From contig QCMR01000002.1 in assembly GCA_003213595.1 (NCBI GenBank), forward strand, positions 254,015 through 318,014: DNA of 64,000 bases, read 5' to 3'. The notes beneath the pieces are model-generated. The model had not been told where the DNA came from. It saw only the letters and a list, made by a program, of their open reading frames with translations, and searched no databases. This DNA comes from SAR86 cluster bacterium AG-422-E19 (GTDB lineage: Bacteria; Pseudomonadota; Gammaproteobacteria; Magnimaribacterales; AG-339-G14). A program made the translations under genes and the position numbers. Every line of letters starts with the position of its first letter. Position 1 is the stretch's first letter. Positions 35,925 through 45,280 of this stretch are shown here, piece after piece.

Positions 35925-38249
35925 TTAAAATTGTGTTCCTATTTCAAATTGAAAGGTTTCTGTTCTGTCTTCAGGTGAGTCGTTAAAGACTGAAGCTAAA
36001 GCAAATGACAATGGTCCCAAAGCGGTAATCCATGTAACTCCAACTCCTATAGAATATCTCAGTTCAGATAGATCAAACTCATAACAATTGGTTTCATATG
36101 CTCGACAACCATCGCTGAAAACGTTTCCATAATCTAAGAAAACAGAGCCTCTTAATGATCTTGGATCTGGGACAAAATCCAGAGGAATTATAAGATCAAA
36201 ACCTCCTGAAATACTATAAGGTCCTCCAATAGGTCTTGCATATCTTGGACTATATCCCGAAGAATAAATTGCTTTTGGCCCAAGATAATTCTGTTTAAAT
36301 CCTCTTACTGACCTCATACCCCCTGCATAGAAGTGCTGATATGGAGGAGCAGTTTCTGTATCGTCATAGGTAAATAAAATTCCAATTCTTGATCTATAAC
36401 TAAAGATTAAATTTAGTGGAAGAGGCCTGAAAATTTTAAAGTCATGATTAAATCGTCCATAATTTATATTACTACCTGGAAGAGTCACAGTTAAAGATAA
36501 TTGGTTACTCATCCCATTTGTAGGAAATAGCCCTCTATCTAGAGTTATTTGAGACCAGGTAACTCCAGCAGAATAAGTATTAAAATCAAACCCTTCAGAA
36601 TTATAAAAATCAACTAATTGCCTTGAACTAAATGCATTTGTTTTGATTTGTGTATTGTCGAAAGATAAGTTCAAGCCCAGTCGCTCTATTTCACTAATTG
36701 GAAGCTGGAAAGAAACATTGCCTCCATAAGAATCAGTATTGTATGCTGCAATATTAAAGTTACCGTAATCTGTTTTTCTGTAAAAAGCTCCATATCCAAG
36801 ACCTATCCCATCAATTGTGAAATATGGGTCAAAAAAGTTAAACGATACATCTTGTCTCCATTCGCTATAGTTAATACCTACGGAAACAGAATTACCTGTT
36901 CCAAATGCATTTTTTTCAGAATAATTAGCTCCCAAACTAAGTCCATAAGCTCCATATCCTATCGAACCGCCAATAGAGCCAGAGTATTGCTCTTCTACTT
37001 TAAAAATTACATCGACTTCATCTGGTGAACCAGGTACAGCTTTCTTCTCATAGTCAACTTTTTTAAAAAAACCAAGTCTATCAAGTCTCAACTTTGATGT
37101 TTCAAGTAAATTATTTGAAACCCAACTTTTTTCCATTTGTCTCATTTCTCGTCTAAGCACAACGTCATGAGTTCTTTCATTTCCCTCAAAGGAGATTCGA
37201 TTGAGCATCGTCCTTTGACCTGGATCAACATAGATTGTTAGGGCAACCGATTTTTCTTCTTCGTTGACCTCCTTCGATGTAGAGACATCAACATTTGTGT
37301 AACCAAAGTTTTCTAGAAAGTTACTTATTGAATCTTCTGTAAACTTGAGCAAGCCTTCAACATATGTTTCTTGAACAGGAATATTAATAAAGCTTCTTAT
37401 AAAAATTTCCTCTTCATCCAAATCCCCAGCAAGCTTCACTTCACTTACTTTATAAACATCTCCCTCATTTATTTTAATTGTTATGTATATGTCCTTCTTA
37501 TTTTCTGAAATCGAAACCATTGTTGAGACAACATCAAATTTCAAATAGCCATTGTTTTTGTACATTGACTCTAAAGTTTCCAAATCTCCTTTTAGATTTT
37601 CTCTTGAGTAAGATGATCCTCTACTGAAAACCGACAACCAGTTTGTTTCTTTCAGTTTGAAACCATCCAGAATCTCCTGATCTGAATATAGTTTATTTCC
37701 AACGATATTTATTTTTTTTAGTGAAGCAGATTCTCCTTCATCTATTTCTACTGATAGCTTTACCCTATTTTTAGGAAGATCATCTGTTCTGACTTCTACT
37801 TCTGCGGAATATTTACCTTGAGAAGAATACTGTCTCTCTAGCTCAACGCTTAAACTTTCAAAAACAGACCTTTTGTATAATGCACCTTCAAAGATTCCTG
37901 ATTTTTTTAAACCATCTAGTAAAGCATCGGTTTTTATTTGCTTATTTCCTTCAATTGAGATTTCATCAATAGTTGGTCTTTCTTCTAAATCTATTAATAA
38001 AGCGTTTCCATCCCTGCCTAACTTAACATCATCAAATTTTCCAGTTTGAAAAATTGAGGAAGCAATTTCTTTAAATAATTCTTGATCAATCTCTTCTCCC
38101 AAGCCAACTGGCATTACAGCAAAAACACTTCCTGCAGAAACTCTTTGTAACCCTGAAATTCTAATGTCATCAATTATCCAGGAGTCCTTCTCTTGTAACA
38201 CAAGACAACTGGGGAAAAAAATAAAACTTATAAGTAATAAGCGAATCAT
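35925..38249 (-). CDS. bamA: outer membrane protein assembly factor BamA
   Basis: Core of the BAM complex that inserts beta-barrel proteins. The 774-aa protein has a signal peptide (ending around 17-20), five POTRA domains (about 22-420; each with a GN-type turn, for example VEGNKQIKTD, IVGNKLYSD, FEGNERTHD-like segments), then a 16-strand barrel. The barrel lid motif VRGF is in MRSVRGFKQN, and the C-terminal beta-signal ends in FQFEIGTQF. Two Cys in an extracellular loop (DGCRAYETNC) match the loop 6 disulfide. BamE of the same complex is at 49336. Confidence 0.96.
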   Translation of the reverse strand: MIRLLLISFIFFPSCLVLQEKDSWIIDDIRISGLQRVSAGSVFAVMPVGLGEEIDQELFKEIASSIFQTGKFDDVKLGRDGNALLIDLEERPTIDEISIEGNKQIKTDALLDGLKKSGIFEGALYKRSVFESLSVELERQYSSQGKYSAEVEVRTDDLPKNRVKLSVEIDEGESASLKKINIVGNKLYSDQEILDGFKLKETNWLSVFSRGSSYSRENLKGDLETLESMYKNNGYLKFDVVSTMVSISENKKDIYITIKINEGDVYKVSEVKLAGDLDEEEIFIRSFINIPVQETYVEGLLKFTEDSISNFLENFGYTNVDVSTSKEVNEEEKSVALTIYVDPGQRTMLNRISFEGNERTHDVVLRREMRQMEKSWVSNNLLETSKLRLDRLGFFKKVDYEKKAVPGSPDEVDVIFKVEEQYSGSIGGSIGYGAYGLSLGANYSEKNAFGTGNSVSVGINYSEWRQDVSFNFFDPYFTIDGIGLGYGAFYRKTDYGNFNIAAYNTDSYGGNVSFQLPISEIERLGLNLSFDNTQIKTNAFSSRQLVDFYNSEGFDFNTYSAGVTWSQITLDRGLFPTNGMSNQLSLTVTLPGSNINYGRFNHDFKIFRPLPLNLIFSYRSRIGILFTYDDTETAPPYQHFYAGGMRSVRGFKQNYLGPKAIYSSGYSPRYARPIGGPYSISGGFDLIIPLDFVPDPRSLRGSVFLDYGNVFSDGCRAYETNCYEFDLSELRYSIGVGVTWITALGPLSFALASVFNDSPEDRTETFQFEIGTQF

Positions 38250-38256
38250 TAATTTC

Positions 38257-39588
38257 TTAGCCTAAGATCCTAAAAATATCATTAAAAAAAACAAAAACAA
38301 AAAGAAAGATCAAAAAGGCAGTTCCTAATCTATAAAAGAAATTGAGCATTTTATCAGGTAATTCTCTCCCAATTATTTTTTCTATGGTGAGGATAAGTGC
38401 TTGTCCTCCATCTAAAACTGGCAGTGGAAATAAATTGACAATACCAAGACTTATACTAATTAAAGCAATTAGATAAAAGAAAGAATACAAGCCTCCATAA
38501 ATTACTGACTCTCCAGCATATTGACCTATCATAACTGGGCCGCCTAAGTTTTTTGCTGAAACTTGCCCTAAAATAATCTTACCTATAAAAAATATTGAAT
38601 TTTCAATAACTTTATAAGTTTGCAAAATAGAGTTTTTTAATGAGTCTATTACAGAAAATTTTTCCAAAACTCTAGCATTATCACTTAGTTCAAATGAAGA
38701 ACTTATTCCAATTTGCCAATTAAAAGTATTTTCAGAAAGATTTGGTTTAATGAGTAATGTATTAATCCTATTTTCTCTGAGGATTTTTACTGAAATTTCA
38801 TTCCCGCTAGACTTATTTATTTCCTGTCTGATGTCTCCCCAGTAAAGAATTGATTTGTCTTCAATTTCAAGAATTTTATCTCCGGGTTCCATTCCCCCAA
38901 ATTCTGCAGGACTTGCCTTTGAAACTGAGCCGATGACTGGTTTTAAGGGTGGGAAAATTCCTAATTCGTATAAGAGGTTTGAAGGCTCTTTAGTACTTAG
39001 CCAATTATTAATTGGCAAATAAAACTCATAAAAATTTTCATCTCTAAGAATCTGGATTTCTAGATATCCGGATTCGCCTAATCTTTTCGAAAGAGCTAGT
39101 TGAGCATCGGAAAAAGAAGATATTTCAGCATTATCAATTTTTGTAATTAAATCTCCTTTCTCAATACCTTTTTCGTTTGCAATTGAATTTAAAAGGACAT
39201 CACCTACTATTGGCATAGTTTTATAAGTTCCAAAAAGATTAATAATAAAAAAAATTGCAATAGCCAGAATAAAGTTAAAGATTGGCCCTCCTAAAGTAAT
39301 CAATAATTTTTGGTAATATTTTTTAGAAGAATAGGAGTCATTGGATGGAGACTTCTCTGAGATTTCTTCTCCGTTCATTTTTACATACCCTCCAAAGGGT
39401 AGTAATCTAAGATTAAAGATAGTTTTAGATTTTGTCTCCCAACTTTTAATTGATCGACCAAACCCTATAGAAAAGTCCAATACTCTTACTCCAAAAAGTC
39501 GGGCGAAGGAAAAATGCCCTAGTTCATGGATAAAGACAATTATCGAAATAAGTACTAAAAAAGAAAAAATATATATAAGAAAAGTCAT
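38257..39588 (-). CDS. rseP: intramembrane site-2 metalloprotease RseP
   Basis: Cleaves RseA in the sigma-E envelope-stress pathway and remnant signal peptides. The zinc motif HELGH is at residues 21-25 in the first helix, two PDZ domains lie in the periplasmic part (about 115-300), and LFPLPVLDGG near 390 is the second active-site motif with its zinc-binding Asp. The length of 443 aa is close to E. coli (450). It overlaps dxr by 4 bp. Confidence 0.96.
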   Translation of the reverse strand: MTFLIYIFSFLVLISIIVFIHELGHFSFARLFGVRVLDFSIGFGRSIKSWETKSKTIFNLRLLPFGGYVKMNGEEISEKSPSNDSYSSKKYYQKLLITLGGPIFNFILAIAIFFIINLFGTYKTMPIVGDVLLNSIANEKGIEKGDLITKIDNAEISSFSDAQLALSKRLGESGYLEIQILRDENFYEFYLPINNWLSTKEPSNLLYELGIFPPLKPVIGSVSKASPAEFGGMEPGDKILEIEDKSILYWGDIRQEINKSSGNEISVKILRENRINTLLIKPNLSENTFNWQIGISSSFELSDNARVLEKFSVIDSLKNSILQTYKVIENSIFFIGKIILGQVSAKNLGGPVMIGQYAGESVIYGGLYSFFYLIALISISLGIVNLFPLPVLDGGQALILTIEKIIGRELPDKMLNFFYRLGTAFLIFLFVFVFFNDIFRILG

Positions 39589-40730
39589 TTAATATTCTTG
39601 GCTGCAAAATTCAATGCAATTTCTTTTGCCTTTTCATTAAATTCTAGAATTGACTCCAATGATACAGAAGTTAGATGCATATTACTCTTAAATGCATAAT
39701 TAAGAGTAGTTGAAATTAGGTTATATATGTTTAAAAAGCTTATTTTGTTTTTCATAAATAATTCAACTGCTACCTCATTTGCTGCATTTAAAATAATTGG
39801 CATCCCTTTTTCATGATTTAAGGCAAAGTATGCAAAATCTATAGAAGGAAACTTAAAAGGATCTATTGTTTTGAAACTAAGATTTTTTAAATGTTGCAAA
39901 TTAATTTTATTTGTATGACTTTCGACTGTATCTGGATAACTTAAACCGTAAGAAATTGGAATTTTCATATCTGGTATAGCCATGGCTGCTAGAATTGTTC
40001 CATCACAAAACTCAACAAAGGAGTGAATAAGTCCTTCAGGATGAATAATAGCCTCAATCTTGTCAGGGTCTTCATTAAACAAATATTTTGCTTCTATTAT
40101 TTCTAGCGCCTTATTCATTAGAGTTGAAGAATCAATGGTGATTTTTTGTCCCATCTGCCAAATTGGATGTTTCAAAGCTTGCTTTAATGAGATGTTTTTA
40201 AATTTTGACTTAGATAATTTATAGAAAGGACCGCCAGAACAAGTAAGTGTAATTTTTGATATAGAATTTTCTTTTTTACCTTGAATACTTTGATGAACTG
40301 AACAATGTTCAGAATCAATAGGAATGATTTGAGCTCCATGTTCTTTTGCTTCATTTACTAAAAGTTCACCAGCCATGACCAATGGTTCTTTATTAGCTAT
40401 TAAGACTTTCTTTCCCGATAAGATGGAATGATGAATTAGATCTAAACCATCCGAGCCTGATATCGCTGCTATCACCGTATCTACATCATTACTCGAAATT
40501 AATTTTAGAAGTTCATTTCTATTTATGAATCTTTTAGAAGCAAATTTATTTCCTGATTTTTCTATGTATATTTTTGCTTTCTTATGCCTTTTTGCTTGCG
40601 CCTTTATCGACTCTATATTAGAAAGAGCAACTAAGCAGGCAACTTCATATTTTTCTTTATTTTTTTCAATAACTTCTAGTGAGGATTTTCCAACCGATCC
40701 TGTGGATCCAAGTAATACTACTTTTTGCAT
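39585..40730 (-). CDS. dxr: 1-deoxy-D-xylulose 5-phosphate reductoisomerase
   Basis: Second enzyme of the MEP isoprenoid pathway, converting DXP to MEP with NADPH. The 381-aa protein has the nucleotide-binding LLGSTGSVGKSSLEVI at the N-terminus, the metal-site region PIDSEHCSVHQ (Asp and Glu), and the substrate loop SGGPFYKLSK, then HPIWQMGQKITIDSSTLMNK. Its stop overlaps cdsA, here by 1 bp. Confidence 0.96.
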   Translation of the reverse strand: MQKVVLLGSTGSVGKSSLEVIEKNKEKYEVACLVALSNIESIKAQAKRHKKAKIYIEKSGNKFASKRFINRNELLKLISSNDVDTVIAAISGSDGLDLIHHSILSGKKVLIANKEPLVMAGELLVNEAKEHGAQIIPIDSEHCSVHQSIQGKKENSISKITLTCSGGPFYKLSKSKFKNISLKQALKHPIWQMGQKITIDSSTLMNKALEIIEAKYLFNEDPDKIEAIIHPEGLIHSFVEFCDGTILAAMAIPDMKIPISYGLSYPDTVESHTNKINLQHLKNLSFKTIDPFKFPSIDFAYFALNHEKGMPIILNAANEVAVELFMKNKISFLNIYNLISTTLNYAFKSNMHLTSVSLESILEFNEKAKEIALNFAAKNIK

Positions 40731-41408
40731 TAAATAAAACTATAAAAGATAAAAAAAACAGGTATGCACATAATGTGACTATCTATTCTGTCAAGAATAC
40801 CACCATGTCCAGGTAATAAATTTCCAAAATCTTTAATACCAATTAATCTTTTTGATTTACTTGCTAAAAGATCTCCAGAAACACTAGCTAAAGAGGAAAT
40901 CATTATTATCAAAAAGGTTATCAGATAACCTAATGAATCTATAAATTGCGATATCACTAGAAGTTCTGAGAAAACCTCTGATCCTGATATTTCTTGCTCG
41001 ATGAATAAATATCCTAAGAAAAGAAACAAAAAACTTGGAATCACCAATCCTAAGAGAGTTCCTTCTAAGGTCTTGTTTGGACTAATAGAAGGATAGACAA
41101 ACCTTTTACCTAAAAGTTTCCCGAATACCAAAGCAAAGATATCCGTAAATACGGAAATTAATAATGCGGTAAAAAAAAAGCTCCTACCGGATGAGTTCGT
41201 TATAGGAAAGATTAAAAACACATTTATAAGAACTAAAATAAAAATTATCCAAACATAGATATTTTTTTTTCCTTTTATTTTAAACAATTCAAATAAGGAA
41301 TATCCTAATATGCCAACCAAGATTATTTGAAAGAGAAAATCGCTGGAGAAAAAAACAAAAAAAAAGCACAAAGAGGCCTAAAATCAGTCCTGTGATGGTT
41401 CTTTTCAT
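40730..41408 (-). CDS. cdsA: phosphatidate cytidylyltransferase CdsA, split by an apparent frameshift
   Basis: Makes CDP-diacylglycerol from phosphatidic acid and CTP for phospholipid synthesis. The family signature near the C-terminus is SKRLIGIKDFGNLLPGHGGILDRIDS. The coding sequence begins at ATG 41408 with a good ribosome site (AGGA) 2 bp after uppS and reads MKRTITGLILGLFVLFF. In that frame it hits a stop near 41289. The remaining 200-odd residues are in the +1 frame, so the frames switch in the T9 run at 41357-41365 (or the T7 at 41349-41355). Removing one T gives a continuous 225-aa protein with a normal first helix. E. coli CdsA is 285 aa. Alternatives are a sequencing error, slippage, or a TTG start at 41371. 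Confidence 0.8.
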
Positions 41409-41410
41409 AT

Positions 41411-42103
41411 TTATCCTGTTTCAACTCCAAATTTTCTTTTTCTGGATCGGAAGTCCTCGAGTGCAATATCAAAATCTTTTACATTGAAATCAGGCCAAAG
41501 TTTGTCTGAAAAAAATAGCTCAGAATATGATGATTGCCAAAGGTAGAAATTACTCAGTCTTTTTTCCCCTCCTGATCTTATTATTAAATCTGGATTAGGA
41601 AAGCTTTTTGTTTCTAAATAATTTTCAAGAGAATTTTCATTTAATTCTTTATTTTTTTTGTCTGCATGAAATTTTTTGATCGCATTTATTATGTCCCACT
41701 TTCCTCCGTAGCTAGCAGCAATTATTAAATTAAGCTTCGGATCATATTCTTCAGTAAGTTTTTTTGATTTTTCAATTTGTTTTATCAATTTTTTATTAAA
41801 CCTTGAAATATCTCCAATAAAATTTAGCTTAACTTTTTCTTCCCTAAGTTCAGGAGTCTGTTCTTCTAATGCATCAAAGAATAAAGTAATTAAATCTCTT
41901 ACTTCTCCTTCCTCTCTCAGCCAATTTTCTGTGCTGAAAGCAAACAGAGTAAGATAATCAATTTTTTTTTCTAAGGCATACTCAACTGCTAATCTAGCTT
42001 TTTTTACACCTTCTTTATGCCCAGCTTTTGAAGGAAGGTTTCTGTTTGACGCCCACCTACTATTTCCATCCATAATTACCGCAAGATGGTTGAGATTTTT
42101 CAT
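41411..42103 (-). CDS. uppS: undecaprenyl diphosphate synthase
   Basis: cis-Prenyltransferase that makes the C55 lipid carrier for peptidoglycan and LPS. The 230-aa protein has the catalytic Asp D12 in IMDGNSRWA, LTLFAFSTENW with the substrate-positioning residues, and the C-terminal signature RSGGEKRLSNFYLWQSSYSE. It lies between frr and cdsA. Confidence 0.96.
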   Translation of the reverse strand: MKNLNHLAVIMDGNSRWASNRNLPSKAGHKEGVKKARLAVEYALEKKIDYLTLFAFSTENWLREEGEVRDLITLFFDALEEQTPELREEKVKLNFIGDISRFNKKLIKQIEKSKKLTEEYDPKLNLIIAASYGGKWDIINAIKKFHADKKNKELNENSLENYLETKSFPNPDLIIRSGGEKRLSNFYLWQSSYSELFFSDKLWPDFNVKDFDIALEDFRSRKRKFGVETG

Positions 42104-42105
42104 TT

Positions 42106-42663
42106 TTAAATTTCTAAAAGATCTTTTTCTTTTTTCTCCAGAAGCAAGTCTATCTTGGTTACATAGTCATCAGTGAGTTTCTGAATAATTTCTTCGCCAC
42201 GTCTTAAATCATCTTGAGAGATTTCTTTTTCATTGTGGAATTCTTTTAACATAGCATTTGCATCTCTTCTTTGATTTCTTATAGCAACTTTTGAGTTTTC
42301 TGCTTCAGATTTAGCGACTTTAATTAAATCTTTTCTAGTCTCTTCAGTTAACTCAGGAACAATAACTCTAATGACGTCTCCTGAAGTAGCAGGCTGAAGT
42401 CCAATATCTGATGACTGGATAGCTTTTTCAATATTTTGTACCTGATCTTTTTCCCATGGAACTATTGATAAAGTTCGAGCATCTTCAACTGAAATATTAC
42501 TCATCTGACTTATTGGGGTGCTTGATCCATAGTAATCAACTTCAACTGAATCCAGAAGTGATGGATTAGCTCTTCCCGTTCTTATCCTTTGGAGTTTTTT
42601 TTCTAAAGATAAAATGGTTTTATCCATTTGCTCTTCAGTTTCAGATTTAGTTTCATCAATCAT
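42106..42663 (-). CDS. frr: ribosome recycling factor
   Basis: Splits post-termination ribosomes with EF-G. The 185 aa match the family exactly (185 in E. coli). The tRNA-mimic three-helix bundle shows LQRIRTGRANPSLLD near residue 25-40, and YYGSSTPISQMSNISVEDAR begins the second domain. It is directly downstream of tsf with 25 bp between; pyrH, which normally separates tsf and frr, is absent. Confidence 0.97.
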   Translation of the reverse strand: MIDETKSETEEQMDKTILSLEKKLQRIRTGRANPSLLDSVEVDYYGSSTPISQMSNISVEDARTLSIVPWEKDQVQNIEKAIQSSDIGLQPATSGDVIRVIVPELTEETRKDLIKVAKSEAENSKVAIRNQRRDANAMLKEFHNEKEISQDDLRRGEEIIQKLTDDYVTKIDLLLEKKEKDLLEI

Positions 42664-42688
42664 TACAATTATCTACAAGAAAAGATTT

Positions 42689-43543
42689 TTAACCCTCAAG
42701 TTGAGACTGAACCTCTTCTGCAAAATCCTTTTTTTCAACTTCTATACCCTCGCCAACTTCAATCCTTATGAAGGAAGAAATTTTTGTATTCGACTCAGAA
42801 AGAAATGCTTCCACACTCTTAGAAGGGTCTTTGACAAAAGGTTGCTTCAGTAAGCTAACATCTGCAAGTTGTTTGTTTAATTTACCCTGAATCATTTTTT
42901 CCTTTATTTCTTCAGGTTTATCTTCCTTTTCGACCTGTGACCTAAAAATTTCTCGTTCCGAATTTATATAAGATTCATCTAAATCTTCAGGAGACAAAAC
43001 AATTGGATTACTTGCGGCAATATGCATGGCAACTTCTTTTGCAATTTCGGGACTTCCTTGATCTAAAGAAACTCCAGCAGCTATTTTTTTATTTGAATGG
43101 ATATATGATTCTAGAACTTCTCCAGTAATTTTTTTTACCTTTCTAATAATTATGTTTTCGCCAATTTTTTGAACCAAAGACATTCTTTGCTTTTCCATAC
43201 TTTCAGAAACTTCATCTAACAAATTTTCTTCAGAAGATGTGTCAACAGCAACTTTCAGCGCTTCTTCACAAAAGTTTATAAAATTTTCATCTTTAGCAAC
43301 AAAGTCAGTTTCACAGTTAACTTCTACAAAAGTAATTTCTTTGTCAGATATTTTAGAAGTTATTATCCCTTCAACAGCAGTTCTCGAAGCTTTTTTTTCA
43401 GCTTTCAGAGCGCTACTTTTTCGTAAATTTTTTATTGCCTCCTCTAAATTTCCATTTGCTTCTTCAAGAGCTTTTTTGCATTCCATCATGCCCAGGCCTG
43501 TTTTCTCCCTGAGCTCTTTCACATCTTGTGCTTTTATTGTCAT
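42689..43543 (-). CDS. tsf: elongation factor Ts
   Basis: Guanine nucleotide exchange factor for EF-Tu. The 284-aa protein begins with the UBA-like domain VKELREKTGLGMMECKKAL and contains the exchange motif TDFVAKDENF (about 81-90), whose Asp-Phe inserts into EF-Tu, then two core subdomains. The start is 1 bp before the rpsB stop. Confidence 0.97.
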   Translation of the reverse strand: MTIKAQDVKELREKTGLGMMECKKALEEANGNLEEAIKNLRKSSALKAEKKASRTAVEGIITSKISDKEITFVEVNCETDFVAKDENFINFCEEALKVAVDTSSEENLLDEVSESMEKQRMSLVQKIGENIIIRKVKKITGEVLESYIHSNKKIAAGVSLDQGSPEIAKEVAMHIAASNPIVLSPEDLDESYINSEREIFRSQVEKEDKPEEIKEKMIQGKLNKQLADVSLLKQPFVKDPSKSVEAFLSESNTKISSFIRIEVGEGIEVEKKDFAEEVQSQLEG

Positions 43544-44344
43544 TTATTCTTCCTCAGATTTTTTTGTTTCTTCTTGATTGCTGCTTTCGGTTTGAACTTC
43601 CTGTTCTTCCTGAGAAGCTTTTTTAACAACTACAGGGCCATCTTTTGAGGTTCTTGTTGCTCCTGACATCTCCGCCCCTTCGAGGCAGGCGTTTGAAATT
43701 ATTCTTGAAATCAAAGAAATTGACCTAATGGCATCATCATTACCTGGAATAATAAAATCCACATCATCAGGATTTGAATTAGTATCAACTATTCCTATTA
43801 TGGGAATACCCATTTTCTTTGCTTCAGCTATTGCTATCTTTTCATTTTCTACATCAACAACAAAAAGAGCTTCGGGAAGACCTCCAATATTTTTTATTCC
43901 ACCAATTGAACGATCTAACTTTTCCATTTCTCTTCTAATGCCTAAAACTTCTTTCTTGGTTAAATCAGCGAACTTTCCCTCTTCTTCTTGGGTGTTTAAA
44001 ATTTCAAGCCTTCTGATAGAAGATCTTACAGTTTTATAGTTTGTGAGCATTCCACCAAGCCATCTATAATTAATAAAAGGCATGTTGCATCTTTCAGCTT
44101 CTTCTTTTATGACTCTTCTGGCGGCTCTTTTGGTTCCAACGAATAGAATTCTATTATTTGAGGCTGAGAGCTTTTTACAAAACTCAACTGCAGGACTTAA
44201 GCACTCTAAAGTTTTTTCTAGATTAATAATGTGAACTTTGTTTCTGTCTCCAAAAATGAACTTTTCCATTTTAGGATTCCAAAACCTTGTTTGATGACCG
44301 AAATGAACACCGGCTTTTAACATTTGTTCTATGGAAATATCCAT
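43544..44344 (-). CDS. rpsB: 30S ribosomal protein S2
   Basis: Late-assembling 30S protein of 266 aa, with [13 protein letters not shown] near the N-terminus, the [17 protein letters not shown] strand-helix and the signature [23 protein letters not shown] Glu/Gln/Ser-rich C-terminal tail of about 40 residues is longer than in E. coli (241 aa). ATG 44344 follows a strong AAGGAG site. It heads the rpsB-tsf-frr-uppS run and has an unusually long 174-bp leader, described separately. Confidence 0.97.
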   Translation of the reverse strand: MDISIEQMLKAGVHFGHQTRFWNPKMEKFIFGDRNKVHIINLEKTLECLSPAVEFCKKLSASNNRILFVGTKRAARRVIKEEAERCNMPFINYRWLGGMLTNYKTVRSSIRRLEILNTQEEEGKFADLTKKEVLGIRREMEKLDRSIGGIKNIGGLPEALFVVDVENEKIAIAEAKKMGIPIIGIVDTNSNPDDVDFIIPGNDDAIRSISLISRIISNACLEGAEMSGATRTSKDGPVVVKKASQEEQEVQTESSNQEETKKSEEE

Positions 44345-44518
44345 AAATTGCTCCTTTTTTATAGCCTTTAGGCTGGGTTATTCCTCCTCGAGGCTAAGTA
44401 TTAAACTGACATTGAGCCATGACAGCACCCTAATACTCAATCCATACGAGTGTGTATTTTCTTCTCTATTTCAAAGAGAAAACGAATTAGAACATATTCC
44501 AAAATAAGAATAAAGAAA
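44345..44518 (-). promoter_or_regulatory. structured rpsB leader, candidate S2 autoregulatory element
   Basis: This 174-bp gap between dapB and rpsB is among the longest non-tmRNA spacers in the window. On the minus strand a two-tier hairpin can form: AGTATTA (44437-44431) pairs with TAATACT (44403-44397), and inside it TGTCAT with ATGTCA around GGCTCA. Just downstream lie a CCTCGAGG palindrome, a short AGCC-TAAA-GGCT hairpin and the AAGGAG site. GGGT in the big hairpin could also pair with ACCC before the small one, a possible pseudoknot. In gammaproteobacteria S2 represses rpsB-tsf through its leader, so this region is a plausible S2 target. Confidence 0.5.
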
Positions 44519-45280
44519 TTAATTATCTTCCTTTAAAAGATCTTCCACGGTATAAAAACCTGGTTTTTTTTGGCGCAAAATATGACTAAGCCTTGCGCCT
44601 TCTCCAAAAATGTCTCTGCTAAGTGCGTTGTGAGTGACAAGAATTTCCTCATTATCAAAACCAAATATGACTTCATGTCTGCCTACAGAAGATTTATCTC
44701 GAAGAGATTCAATATTTATATTGATATTTTGATCAAGATGAAATTCTATGAATTTTTTTATATCTAGAGCTGTACCAGAAGGAGCATCTTTCTTTTTTTT
44801 ATGGTGAGTTTCTATAATCTTTATAGAGATTTTAGTTTGAGAATTATTAATTAGGTTTTGATTAACATCATCAATAATGGTTTTAAGAATCTTCAACTTG
44901 AAAAAAGCTATTCCTCTACTTAAATTTGGAGCGTGAAGTATTGCTACATCTTCAGACAAACTTTTTAAATTTTCTATTTGTTCAGAACTATGTCCTGTAG
45001 AAGCCAGCACCAAAGGAATTTTATTAGAAAGACAAAATTCATGAATATTTGAAAGATTTTCTGGATATGATGCATCGATTACTACAGGATTCTTCAATTT
45101 GTCTTTTGGTATTTCTAAAAGAGAACCTAATAATGGATAAGACAAGTTATCTATTTTTTTTCCTTGATGTGGATTTTCTGAGGAACAAATGCCATAAGAT
45201 ATTGAGTTAGTTTTCAAAATAGATGAACCTAATCTTCCAGTTGCACCGACAAGAATTAAGTCATTTTGTAAGTTAGTCAT
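44519..45280 (-). CDS. dapB: 4-hydroxy-tetrahydrodipicolinate reductase
   Basis: Second step of the DAP/lysine pathway, feeding DapD and DapC at 7-9 kb. The 253-aa protein has the dinucleotide site [12 protein letters not shown] near residue 10-21 and the catalytic signature [19 protein letters not shown], with the active-site His and Lys. Its ATG overlaps the dnaJ stop. In relatives carAB follows it; here rpsB does. Confidence 0.95.
   Translation of the reverse strand: MTNLQNDLILVGATGRLGSSILKTNSISYGICSSENPHQGKKIDNLSYPLLGSLLEIPKDKLKNPVVIDASYPENLSNIHEFCLSNKIPLVLASTGHSSEQIENLKSLSEDVAILHAPNLSRGIAFFKLKILKTIIDDVNQNLINNSQTKISIKIIETHHKKKKDAPSGTALDIKKFIEFHLDQNININIESLRDKSSVGRHEVIFGFDNEEILVTHNALSRDIFGEGARLSHILRQKKPGFYTVEDLLKEDN

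Noticed and set aside
40730-41371. cdsA starting naturally at TTG 41371
   Set aside because: This start has no ribosome site and would cut the first helix, whereas ATG 41408 has a good site and a family-like N-terminus in the adjacent frame.
44461-44490. TTCTCT/AGAGAA inverted repeat after dapB as a terminator
   Set aside because: No T-run follows on either strand, and the stem is short and A/T-rich.
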